A DNA stretch of 64,000 nt, from NCBI GenBank assembly GCA_032718565.1, contig JAVGVS010000280.1, positions 1-64,000 on the forward strand, in the 5' to 3' direction. Below the pieces are notes generated by a model. The model ran no database searches. It was given only the letters and a program-made list of their open reading frames with translations, and was not told the DNA's origin. Every line of letters begins with the position of its first letter. Position 1 is the stretch's first letter. Below are positions 43,488-54,145 of this stretch, one piece after another. The DNA comes from Distichodus sexfasciatus (taxonomy: Eukaryota > Chordata > Actinopteri > Characiformes > Distichodontidae). The position numbers and the translations under genes were made by a program.

Positions 43488-44612
43488 AGACCAAAATTCT
43501 CAATGTAGCATTATTGAGTTTGAAAAATGGGATAATGTTTGAAAAATGGCATGTGCAAAAGTTTGGGCACCTTCTCACTTGCATTACTTTGAAGACCTGC
43601 GGTCATTTAATACTGACAATTTGGTGTTAATTAAATTACTTTGATTAGCCTTATTAGACCTTAAACTACAAAAGACAGCTACAACCACAACAAAAGGTTT
43701 AACATTTATAAATTGCTTGGTTTCTTAGAGAGTGGCAAACAGGGGAACCTTTAAAGAATCCCCTACTTGACTTAAAAACTAAGATAATGTATTTTTATGA
43801 ATTAGAGAAGGGTACAAAAGATTATCACAAAGGTTTGGACTGTCTGTCTCAACAGTCAGAAATGAAGAAAGGAAGGCCGCTGGTGAACAGTCCTTGTGAA
43901 GAAAAGATGTTGTAGGCCAAGAAAAATATAAAGGCACAGTCACTGGTTAGAATTGTCACAGACAAACCACAGACCACCTCCAGAGAGCTACAAGAACATC
44001 TGGCTGCTGATGGTGTCATTGTACATCGCTTCCTGCCAGTCCAGCGCACTTTGCACCAGGAACAGCTCAGTGGAAGGGTGTGGATGCGCAAAAGAAGAGA
44101 CACATGAAGTATGCAAAGAGCATCTGGACAAGCCAGAAATATTCTGGAAAATACTGTGGACAGATGAGATTAAGATGAGTTATTTGGTCATAACCAGAGG
44201 CGCTATGCATGGTGAAAATATACACAGCATTCCAGGAGAAGAACTTGTGCCAGCAGTAAAATTCTGGTGGAGGGTCCATCATGTTATGGGGCTGTGTGGT
44301 CAGCACAGGTATTGGAAAACCTGTTAAAGGAGGCCCACATGATTCCACTCCACATTGCAGATTCCTGGAAAAGAATGTTCTAGAGTCAGTCACAAAGTTG
44401 AAGTTATGCCGGGGTTGGATGTTTCAGCACAACAATGATCCAAAGCACAGCACCAAAGGAATTTATGCAGAGGCATGCGCCAGGCTCTTTAATAGCCATC
44501 CCAGTCCCCTGTGGTGAGACCTGAACATCACTGGAAAATGTATGGATTGGAGTTGAAGCAGGCTGTCTGGCGTCCGAAACCATCGAACTTGACTGGAACT
44601 GGAGGCATTTTT
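43488..44612 (+). pseudogene. Tc1-like DNA transposon with broken transposase
   Basis: Tc1/mariner transposases cut and paste at TA sites using a DD(34)E triad. A helix-turn-helix-like GLSVSTVRN lies at about 43828-43860. The first catalytic Asp is in LWTDEIK (GAT at 44163-44165), a glycine-poor version of the VKFGGGS block follows (VKFWWRVHHVM), and the second Asp is in NNDPKHS (GAT at 44437-44439). An ENVW-type segment with the likely Glu starts at 44534. These parts lie in different frames: the Asp codons are 274 bp apart, not a multiple of three, and a stop interrupts before the Glu. The element is dead. TIRs were not recognised; TA tracts adjoin both ends. Confidence 0.9.
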
Positions 44613-44615
44613 GAA

Positions 44616-44682
<67 letters not shown>

Positions 44683-44690
44683 TATTCAGC
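44613..44690. repeat. TA microsatellite
   Basis: Two (TA)n runs split by one AA, totalling about 75 bp, immediately right of the Tc1-like relic. Confidence 0.95.
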
Positions 44691-44694
44691 AGTC

Positions 44695-45115
44695 AAGCTG
44701 ATTTTGGTACACAAACGGCTTGTATGTCGGTAAGCCTGGCGTTGAGCTTGGCTTCGCCGTGTGTTCAGAAGCGTCTTTTTGAACTCGGGGCCTGAAAGCC
44801 CGTCTCGTTTGCGTTAGCGGCCCTGCTGAAACTTTGATCTTCATCATGAAAGAGCCGCTCGACCCGACAGCGCGCTTTAACGTGGGAAATGGCCTGCGAT
44901 TCGAGCCGTCAAACCAAACTCCCGGACCCGAGATATGCTGGATTATGTAAAAAATCCAGTGGGATAAAGAACAAATATGGCCAGGACGCTCAGCTGTGAA
45001 CGCCAACGGATCTGTGGGGTGTCGTGTGCATTCGAGGGGCCTTTTTTGAAGAGAGTTTTTGAGTGATTTTGGAGATGCCACTTGTGGGAAGTATCAGCAG
45101 GGAGGTTTGTTGCCA
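44695..45115. other. GC-raised repeat-free block, strong conserved-element candidate
   Basis: About 420 bp of CpG-containing, non-repetitive DNA with sharp borders to TA repeats on the left. A 131-codon minus-strand frame (44686-45081) spans it; the product has no recognised domain and the frame may be chance in GC-rich DNA. Words such as GGGATAAAGAACAAATATGG suggest SOX-like sites. Either a regulatory element or an unrecognised exon. Confidence 0.3.
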
Positions 45116-47125
45116 GTGGCTACAGATCAGATCAGTCCTACCTCCGAAGGCTCAAAGAAAAACAGTTTTTTAGATAGAGGGATGAAGGAAGCGCTTGCAA
45201 CATGAGACCTTAAACGTAACCTGCCACACCTACCAAATGTACACATCTATTTAGACTCCTGTGACATTTGATGGAAGAAGAAAAGAGCCCAGTAAGCATA
45301 GAATCACCCTTATTGTTTTGAGCCACACCTTACATTTACTTCAGCTTAAAACTATTTATGCAAACTAAATTTAATGGATTTCTAATGTTCTAAAGTCACA
45401 GATATGAAAAAGAGAAAATGCAAAGTTAACATAAAACTTAGCACATGTATGTCTGTGTTTACGAGTAAATGTGTTAATACGTCACACACTGCAAAAACCA
45501 TCTGGTTAAACTTAAAACCCTAAGCTCACTGGCGGCCTTAAAGGTTCAAATAAAATCTTTCTCTAGTATTAGTTTTGTATTGCTCTTTGTTTAACAAAAA
45601 TATGTTTGGTGTATCTCTTAGAACTTTACATTCTACATGAATGTGATATCTGATTTATCTGTAGGATGCGTTATACTGAAAAGAACTACAATTGTTATTT
45701 CACCACATAACGTTCAAAATATATAGTTGTTGTATGATCCTGTGTATTAACACATTTACTCTTAAACCTAATCATGAAATCTCATAAAGTTATTATTATT
45801 TAAGGTTGAAATGAATAAAATAAGTATATTAACATGACCTACACTGCAGGCAAATGTATTATAGAGCATCTCAAAAACTTACTGGATGTTTTTCATACAC
45901 CTTCAAAGGAATTTACAGTAATGCGGTGTTAATGTAGCTCAGTTAATGAAAGCTAGAGGGTTTCTAAGCCTGAATTTCTGTTATTTATCCTCCATTTGTG
46001 AGCCAAAATGACATCTTTTTCTCATTGTGCTTCTTTAAGGTGAGCTGGATTACCTGCTGATTAAAAAGGTGAATGACTTCTGTTCACTGAAACTGATTTT
46101 TTAACACTATTTACTTTGTGGTAATACTGTTTGAAAAATTACTTCTTGTGACTTATTGCTCAGTAATGGTCAATAAGGTACCATGTTAGTGCCACTGGCT
46201 AAAATGTCATGTTTTACTTGCATCCTCAAGCTGTTTTGCAAGACAGAACTTAATGCTGGAAGTCGAGTTAAAATACATGCACATGTCTTATAGATGCTGC
46301 ACCTAGTAAATAATCCAAGAAAATAATCAGCATAACATCCACGCAACTGCTCCATTAAAGGCGACGAGAGCGCTGATGGGGATTAATGTTTTCTGGTCGC
46401 TCTAAAATCCGTGACCTTTTAGCCCTTTAACACGTTATCGTGACACCATCGGGCAGCATGTAAGCAGTCTGGAATCTTCTTAATTTACTGATAAATTGAT
46501 TCACGAACACCAAACGCAGCAGAGATGAGATTATGTAATTGATGTTAAAAGCCTTAAGGGGTTTTAACTTCAGTGGAACTAGGTGCAACTGGCCTGATCT
46601 TATCATGTATAAGGAGGGTAAAATAAAAGATTTAATGGCTTTATCAGCATATACGCAACTGAATTAGAAAATAAATGTAGTGTTTAACGCTGTAAAATCC
46701 CCTACGACACAGTTAGCATCTCCACACCCTTATAGACTAAGAGTCTGCGTTATGTCAGGAAGATTTGAGAGAAGGGAAGAAGGGAGGGCAAATAACAGCA
46801 AATTTAGCAACCATAAATAAGTGATTAATTACATATTAACTGGACAATGTTGCAAAATTCAAAGGGTCGTGTTAACTGGGCCACCGGGTTGGTTTCAATC
46901 ATTCTTAGACACAGTTTCATTTTTACAACTAACAAAATAAATGAGTATAACAAGCAAGTCATCTGGACTGTAAATTATGCTTTCCCTCATTCTCTGCTTG
47001 AACTATATCAGTCATTTTTCACTACCAGTTATTAATTTTGTGTTGCTGCATCTGGATATTAGTTTTTGCAGGACTGTGAAATTTGCACATTGCTTGGAGT
47101 GTGTCTTTACTCATTTCAGTCTTGT
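45116..47125. other. Single-copy DNA
   Basis: AT-rich. ACACTGCAAAAACCATC at 45487 resembles the start of the CACTG-ended MITE family but lacks its body. 46360-46470 is more balanced. No gene seen. Confidence 0.35.
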
Positions 47126-47128
47126 TTA

Positions 47129-47480
47129 CACTGCAAGAAATGATATCTTAACAAGCCAGAAAATCTTAAAAAGAAAAAATAGATCTTGGTTTTTTTTATT
47201 TTAAGAATAACTTATTTGACTAAACTTGTATGTGTAAGATAAATAATCTAACTTTAAGAAACATTGGCTACAATTATCTTATTAAGAAAAATTAGCTGAT
47301 TATAAGAACTTCTTAAAATGAAATAAGAAATTTAATTAAGAGAACTGAAAGGTTCTCATGCTCTCCACTACGAGTTAAGAAATTCATGACAACTTTGCTT
47401 ATTTTAAGTATATTAAGGCTAAAAACATGGAAAATGGAAAGATTTTTTTCTTGTTTTAGAAGATCTTTACAAGATAAATT
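47129..47480 (+). mobile_element. CACTG-ended MITE, 5' end
   Basis: CACTGCAAGAAATGATATCT begins an AT-rich element with repeated TTTTAAGAA words of the family at 1150-1578. The expected CAGTG right end is absent, so the limit is approximate. Confidence 0.55.
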
Positions 47481-47549
47481 TTCAATTTCATAAATTTTAT
47501 TAAATTTCAGTTCAAATACAAACCTCACAATAATACATGAATATAGTAA

Positions 47550-47704
47550 ATGGGCAGCTTTTTTAGCAGCACCTGGAGAGCAGTGCTTAGGACGCTACCT
47601 TGCTCATGAGTACCTCAGTGGTACCTTTACTGGTGCAGGACTTAAACCAACGACCTTTTGATCACAAGGCCAACTTCCTAACTCTTACACTACCAACTCT
47701 CCCA
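47550..47704 (-). mobile_element. tRNA-derived SINE, 3'-truncated
   Basis: Body and head are present on the minus strand (CTACCTTGCTCATGAGTACC, TACTGGTGCAGGACTTAAAC, CACTACCAACTCTCCC). The tail is missing. Confidence 0.85.
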
Positions 47705-48275
47705 TATATATCACTGACTAGTGTACTCTTTGCTAAGTGTGATTATACACTGAGTCAAGAAGAGAGCTCTATGTAGCTTTGGCCAAAACTTTCCCAAAAT
47801 GACTTACTGCTGCATTCAGTGTAAAATCCTGTTCATATTTGTCTGAAGGAGAGTCAGTGATGATGCTGTTGATCAGTGGCGTAATGGCCTTTCTAACTTG
47901 TAATTGCAAAAACAGATAAAATTTGTTCAGTTTGGTCAGAAATTGACATTTTCTTTTTAACATGATTATATCATTATTTGTGAGAACTGTCATTCAGAAG
48001 ATTTAGCTATACTTTAGCTACATGTTTAAGATAACAATAATTATAATAAATGTAATTCTGAATTCAGCAATAAGATCATTATAAAAATGTGAACACTTCC
48101 CAAAGTTATGGCCAAAAGCTCCCTTTTTTACACACAGTGCTTATTTTATATTTTGTGGTGTTTTGATCAATACACAACCACAACTAATTCTGCTATTTCT
48201 GTATAAACTGACAATACATTGTTCTGAGCGTTCATGAAGACATTTCAAGCTAAAACTGCCTTGTCACATTTGACT
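47705..48275. other. AT-rich single-copy DNA
   Basis: Nothing recognised. Confidence 0.4.
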
Positions 48276-48279
48276 TTGA

Positions 48280-48625
48280 CATCTTGGGAAGTTCAGACAT
48301 TTTGACCTTCATGTTTCCACAGGCATGCGTCTTAATTAACGACAGAAAACATCCTGCTTTTGTGTTATTTAACTGTTTCTGCTGCGCTCGCGGCTCTTAT
48401 TACGTATGCCAGAGAGAGATGCTCGGTCCCGTGGCAGCCGCCGAGAGTTGGGATCAAAACCGGTTTCATCTGCACAACATAAGAGTTAACCTACTTTTAT
48501 TTTTAGTGCTTGTTTCGTAAACCGCGGTAAACTTGCAACCACTGACAGCGGGAAAAAATGAGGTTTGACTTGCAAATGACAGCCTGCTGCCTGGTTTTTA
48601 TTTAACACTAAACACAGTGGCGTGA
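48280..48625. other. GC-raised repeat-free block, conserved-element candidate
   Basis: Contains CTTAATTAACGACAG and CTCTTATTACGTATGC within balanced DNA. The 78-codon plus-strand frame lacks splice or domain support. Confidence 0.28.
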
Positions 48626-49235
48626 CAATGAATAGAATAATAAGCCGAATCTTTTGGTAGTATAGTGTTTCCTGTCTTTTTAGGGACCTAATTTAAAGGT
48701 TCCTCTGTGATTTTTGATGAGTTTATTTTGTAAGTCAACATCGAAACGCTGAATAAAAATCATCATAAATTTGTTCTCTCATGTTTGAGTTTGAGTGTCA
48801 TTTTGGACTACCTATACTGGAAATATATATTTATATATTATATACTTGCTTGTGCTTAGTTATGTCACAAAACTAAGTTTTGAAAGACATAAACATCTCT
48901 GTGAATACTAATTTAATTTAGGTTAAGTGTTATATTACATGTACACAAATTGTGATTTTTTTTAACTTTCTATAAATAAATCTTCACAAGCTTCACTGTT
49001 TTATGCTCTGTTGTAGATAATGTAAGGTCATTAGGGATTAATACTCGTAAGAAAGCATGTCCCTGATCATGTGTGCAGTCGCATGAGCATTAAATACAGA
49101 AATCTGAGAAATAGATGTTTGATTTGTCTGTGATAAGAAGCTTTTCCACTGTCCAATGTGATCCATCTGCAAATACACACAATCAATTAAAAAGTCAATC
49201 AAAGAGAGACGCAACATGAAAGCGTGTCAGGCCGT
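48626..49235. other. AT-rich single-copy DNA
   Basis: Nothing recognised. Confidence 0.4.
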
Positions 49236-49239
49236 GTGT

Positions 49240-49800
49240 GTTAGCCTTTGCGCATATTTCAGCAACACACACATACACACAGTGTAACCACCCACTCGCG
49301 CCCTCGCACAAACAAAATCCTTTGCCCGCTGATTAGACCGCATTAAGCCCGACATCAAAGTTATGACGACCTTGCGTGACGCCGAGTTAATTACGTTGGT
49401 AGCTTGCTAGCGCTAACGCTACTGCCGCGTTCTTATCGACCTGGCAGGTCCTGGAGATAGCACGCTCCTTCGTTGGTCACCTCTGTTTTTGTTGTCTGTT
49501 TTATTTTCTGCTATTTTTTTCAGCAGAAAATAAAAGGTGTTCCCAAAAGTTAGTCCAACACGCTGCTCCGGACTGTCAGAGGCTCCCGTCATTTTCTAAT
49601 CGCCGTTATCAGCAGAGTCTTTGTCGGGAGGCTAATGCCGCTCCTCTGCTTCAAAGACATGCTAATCAGGCTAGCGCTGATGTCAGGAGACCAATTACGC
49701 TCGCCAAAAGCTCTTTGGCTTTAACTTCGACATTCGGCAAGAGTCGGGGAGAAACGGAACGCGTATGCCGACCGCAGATCAGTCAGAATGGGTCTCAGAA
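49240..49800. other. GC-raised repeat-free block, conserved-element candidate
   Basis: About 560 bp of CpG-containing DNA with a short CA patch at 49264-49280. AATTACG-containing words occur at 49390 and 49692. An 11-base self-complementary pair TTTTCTGCT/AGCAGAAAA flanks the T-run near 49505-49530. No coding frame. Confidence 0.28.
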
Positions 49801-50051
49801 GTCTGGAATAACACCTTTAAGGGAAAGGTGAAAATATGTGTGCTGATTTCAGATCAGTGAGAAGTCTTTTTGTTGTTGAGACTGAGACGATGAGAGCAGC
49901 ATACTGATCTCAGTTCAGCAAGAAAATACACTCTGGTTTTAACTTCAGGGAAGGTTAAGAGTCGAATCTGAACTCATATAAGCTGATATTCCAAGGTTTA
50001 AGGATTCTAACAGGAGTAGAGTGGAGATTTTTTTCCATTAAATTTTTGCTA

Positions 50052-50466
50052 CAAGGTATCGTGCTCACAAGAAGGTAACGTGCTTAAGAGAAAGTAACAC
50101 GCTCACAAGAAGGTAACACATGCTCACAAGAAGGTAACACATGCTCACAAGAAGGTAACACATGCTTATGAGAAAGTAACATGCTCACAAGAAAGTAATG
50201 TACAGTATGTTCAAGAGAAAGTGTCGAGTGTGCATGACATGTCACTAGATGTTATAACATATATACAAGATACTTGAATCGTGGAAGTAATTTCTCATGT
50301 TCACATGAAAACATCTCGTGAGCATTTGATAACATCTTGTGCGCACACCGTACTTAACTGTGCGAACAATAATTTCTTGTGGGCATGTGATACTTTCTCA
50401 TGCACCTGCAATATTTCTTATGCACATATGATACTTTCTCGTGAGCACGCAGTACTTTGAGCACGC
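50052..50466. repeat. 21-bp minisatellite with inverted second arm
   Basis: The left arm (50052-50228) repeats AAGGTAACACATGCTCACAAG and variants about eight times. After a 60-bp gap the right arm (50291-50466) holds units such as CTTGTGGGCATGTGATACTT and CTCGTGAGCACGCAGTACTT, which are the complement of the left unit with substitutions. The whole forms a long imperfect stem-loop. No coding frame. Confidence 0.82.
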
Positions 50467-50579
50467 AAAAAGATTTCTCACTTTCCCCTCATTTTGGAAA
50501 CCACATAGCACCACATACCACATAGCATGGCATTACACAATTCCCAGTTTAAAGAAGGGCTTTTCAATAAACCAGTGAC

Positions 50580-51010
50580 ATGATACGGATCTGAAGCACC
50601 TTCCGCCGAACACTATGAGACAGGATTCTCACTAGAAACAGGAGGAAAGAAAAAATCCCGTTGTCTGGCCGATAGCGAGTGCTGTGATTTTAACGAAGCT
50701 CCTTCTATCTTGCCGCCCCTTGCCCCCCGCCTCTTGCCCCCCCTCTGATGGCCTCTCGCCCCTCGCTGCCCTCTTATCAGAGTCTGTCCCTCCAGATCAG
50801 GCCCCAGGGCTGCCTCCCATCCTCCCTCCTCCCCCGAAACAGGGCCACTGCTGCTGCTGAGCGCAGATATATTTCAGCGCTCGGCAGGACCGACTTGATT
50901 TGAGCGGAGGGAGGGATGGAGGGAGGGATGGAGGGAGCGAGGGAGCGAGAGAGGGAGGTGTGATTGATGAGCATCTTCTCTCTATCTGCACTGCCATGGC
51001 AATCTGGCCT
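50580..51010. other. GC-rich repeat-poor block, conserved-element candidate
   Basis: C-rich stretch TTGCCGCCCCTTGCC (50709) and CTGCTGCTGAGCGCAGATAT (50851), followed by a GGGAGGGAT purine repeat at 50906-50957. Overlapping minus-strand frames (101 and 122 codons) are low-complexity. Confidence 0.3.
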
Positions 51011-51014
51011 TGAC

Positions 51015-51524
51015 TCACTCTCTTTCCCGCTCTCTCTTGCTCGTTCTCCCTTTCCTTGTCTACCCTCTCCTTGATACAACACTGTCTTGATTTCCCTCTC
51101 TCTTTTCCCTTTCTTTCTCTTTTTCTTTCTGTCTTCAACTCTTGCTTTTCAACTATCTTATGCACTCTCTCGCTCTTTCGTCCTTTCCTACCTCCATTAT
51201 GTTGTAACTATCCTTCTCTATTTTCTATTTTTCATTCTTTCTATCTATCCATGCATTGCTGTCTTTCATTTCCTCTTTTTAACTTTATTTCTCTGCTCCA
51301 TCTCTATGTACTACCTCGCGTTCTCTTTATCTCTCGCTCATTCTCTCTCTCTTTCTCCTCATCTAACTCCTACTTGATACTGCACTCTTTCTCTTCATTT
51401 TCCTCTTTCTTTTTCTTCCTCTCTTTTCTCTGTCTCTCTTTTCTCTCTTTCCTCCCCATGAGTCGCTTCCTCTCTTTCTCTCTCCTTTCTCTACCACACT
51501 GATTCAAGCCTCTACCTTTCCCTA

Positions 51525-51573
<49 letters not shown>

Positions 51574-51745
51574 CTCTTGTTTCATTCTTTGCATGTCTTT
51601 CATTCCCTTTCTTCAGCTTTATTCCCACTCCATGACATTTTCTCTCTCTCATTCTCTTTGTTTCTCTACCTTGCTACAGAACTCTCTCACTCTCTTTTTT
51701 TCTCACTCTTGCAATCCGTCCTCGCTCTGATCAGCCGCATCACGA
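51015..51745. repeat. Polypyrimidine strand, about 700 bp, with CT tract
   Basis: Nearly continuous CTTT/CTCT sequence with an uninterrupted (TC)20 or more at 51530-51571. The Phe/Leu/Ser frames on the plus strand and Glu/Arg/Lys frames on the minus strand are artefacts. Confidence 0.9.
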
Positions 51746-52680
51746 CAGGGTTCCCGATGCGGCGTTGGGGGCGGATTTGATGTAAAGACGGATGGATTCG
51801 CACGTCATTTGCACAGAGGAGGAAGGAGAGAAGAGACGAGTGCAGCTGCGTGACCCCAGGTCCATGTAGAGGCATGTTAAAGGAGGGGGAAGACGTGAGA
51901 AAGTGCTGTGTTCGTGTCAGACGACTGCACAGATTACAAGCTGGAGTTTCATAAAGCGATCTTTATCCGCTTATGCAGAAGTCTGGAGATAGAGAGAAGA
52001 GAGGCTTACAAGCACCAAACAAGGGCTTTCTTTTTTCTCCCTCTCTACACTTAAATGTCAGATCCCCGGCGATCGGCAAAACGTATCAAAGCCGAGCCGA
52101 TACAGCCGACCCAGTGTTACATGTTTGCAAAATCTCTCTCTTTCTCTTGCTCTTTCTTTTTCTCAGATAATGTATACAGAGAGAGGTGCAGATCTAACAA
52201 TGTTGAATTTACGAGACAAGTTAAGTCACCAGTTTTGAATAGATAGATCGCAAGATGAGAAAGTCATGACACGAATGTGCTAGATGTAAAGGATGTGCGT
52301 CTTCTCTCTCCGACCTGACGTAACCAAGCAGTTTTGAAGTGTCGTCTAAATATCTCTCTCGCCCCTGCGGCGAGACGGGAGTGTGACGAGCACAGACATT
52401 TGCGCCAACAGAAGGGACAGTGGCCGGGAAGGTAGATAATCTCATGACGTAATGCACTTAAACTCCAAACTTCAGGAGGAAATGTGTCTGGAACGATGCA
52501 GAACGAGACTCAATGTTGATGGCGCCATCTGCTGCCCGGAGAGTAGCACAGTCAGACCGTGACTTGCCTTAGAGGGGGAATTAAACATCCCAGTTTGAGT
52601 AAATCTTGCTTTAAACTGAATGTGGAGAGATGTAGAGACGAAGCCTACTCTCATTGTTCCAAATATGACATTATACATAT
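51746..52680. other. Single-copy DNA
   Basis: Balanced composition. Several 60-78-codon frames without domains. Nothing else recognised. Confidence 0.35.
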
Positions 52681-52684
52681 ACAT

Positions 52685-52980
52685 TAGGGTGTAACATCAG
52701 TCTACATCAATATATTGATCAAGTGATCAATGAGATCAGAGCATGAATCCAAAATGAAAACATCAATCAGACACTTTATTTTGAACAAGAGGTTTTTGTG
52801 ATTTTGATTTTATGGTTTGATTGTTTTTATGATTTGATATGAATATGGAAGTGAGAGTGTTAAATCAGCACATGATACTCCTCTCGTATCTCATACTGAA
52901 GCAGACTTTATATCAGCAGACATCAAATTATCAAATTGTGCACTGAATTGATATCATATTGATACTTGAGATTCATACTC
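52685..52980 (+). mobile_element. hAT-like element, copy A
   Basis: TAGGGTGTAACATCAGTC is followed by TACATCAATATATTGATCAA. The same opening and internal TTTGAT/AATTGATAT words occur at 56037-56419. The right end is replaced or interrupted by a SINE at about 52980. Confidence 0.6.
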
Positions 52981-53195
52981 AGTGAGTGAGTGCTTATTCG
53001 TCATTGTGAACACAGCACAGCACACAGTGCACCACAACGATTTGACTCATCAGTGAAGGAACAGTGGGCAGTGTTTGGGGAAGCTGCCTTGCTCATGAGT
53101 ACCTCAGTGGTAACTTTACCGGTCTGGGATTTGAACCATAAACCTTCTGATCACGGGGTGAACGCCCTAATCTTTATGCTACCAACTGCCCCAGG
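52981..53195 (-). mobile_element. tRNA-derived SINE, near full-length
   Basis: Tail GTGAGTGAGTGCTTATTCGT, body GAAGGAACAGTGGGCAGTG, and head ending CTACCAACTGCCCC on the minus strand, with a good B-box complement (GGATTTGAACC). Confidence 0.9.
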
Positions 53196-53290
53196 GACCA
53201 CTGCATTTGACCCTGAAAGGGCAGTGGTCAGCTTTTTGGCAGCCCCCGGGGAGTAGCACTTGGGGACGGTACCTTGCTCATGAGTACCTC
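53196..53290 (-). mobile_element. tRNA-derived SINE, second partial copy
   Basis: A partial body (GGGGAGTAGCACTTGGGGAC, TACCTTGCTCATGAGTACCT) follows the first copy head-to-tail and then stops. Confidence 0.75.
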
Positions 53291-53585
53291 TGTATCAAAA
53301 ATTTATTTGTAAATTTCTGTTCTGCTTTTTGGTTTTTCTGCTTTCTGCCTTATTTTTTTTTAATTCAGTTTCTAGTTATCCAGTGTTTGGATCTCCTGAT
53401 TAGTTTGCTCATTTTTGTTTCATCCTGCCCCACATTTGCTTCCTTTTATTTATTGTCCTGTTTCTCCCTTGTGTCCGACCAACATCAGACATATAGGAAT
53501 AAAAGTTAGTTAAACTTAAATATATACGCATTACAGTCATTTGATCCACCCAATATGTCAAATCTGCGATCAGTTTGTGGTTTTA
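53291..53585. other. T-rich single-copy DNA
   Basis: Nothing recognised. Confidence 0.4.
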
Positions 53586-53589
53586 AAGC

Positions 53590-54020
53590 TCAGTGAGCTT
53601 TTCCTTTAAGAGGCAGACTGGAATCAGTTCAGCTGAAGATTGGAGCGCCGTCTCAGTTATTTACGCCGCTGAGTTACGGCCGAGTCGCTCTGTTGAAGGC
53701 CAATATATGTTTTATACCTCTCTGCCCCCACTTTATTTTTCTTCGGTTTTTACATCATGGCTTTCGGCTCTATTAATGATAGACTTTTGGATTTATCTGG
53801 CGATGCCGAGGAGCTCGGCCCATAAACACGCCGCCATTTTCAAACGCGCCGTCAAGTCGCCACTTTTTTACGACGGCGTGACATCACAGCTTTCTGATAA
53901 ACCATGTTTTTTACAATTTATTGCATGAAAATCACCCGACCCACTGCAATTAGAGTGACGGATGTGCTGCGTGCTTCATTTAGCTGCTGGTTAATTATTA
54001 TTTTAGCAGAATACAGATGG
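53590..54020. other. GC-raised repeat-free block, conserved-element candidate
   Basis: Balanced, CpG-containing. Homeodomain-like words include CTATTAATGATAG, GCAATTAGAG and GGTTAATTATTATT. The 111-codon plus-strand frame lacks domain support. One of the better regulatory candidates by composition. Confidence 0.32.
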
Positions 54021-54079
54021 ATGCTGTGCCAAACATTGAACTCAATGTACTACAAACAGACGTTTAATGTAGAGCACCA

Positions 54080-54088
54080 GTGTATATA

Positions 54089-54119
<31 letters not shown>

Positions 54120-54145
54120 CAATATATATATATATATATATATCA
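54080..54145. repeat. TA microsatellite
   Basis: Three (TA)n runs separated by single interruptions, followed by CATATCCAAT twice. Confidence 0.95.

Noticed and set aside
43953..44517. Functional Tc1 transposase from two long frames
   Set aside because: The catalytic Asp codons are out of frame with each other and a stop precedes the expected Glu region, so the gene is dead.
50052..50466. CRISPR-like array of short repeats
   Set aside because: The 21-bp units are contiguous without unique spacers, and the host is a eukaryote.
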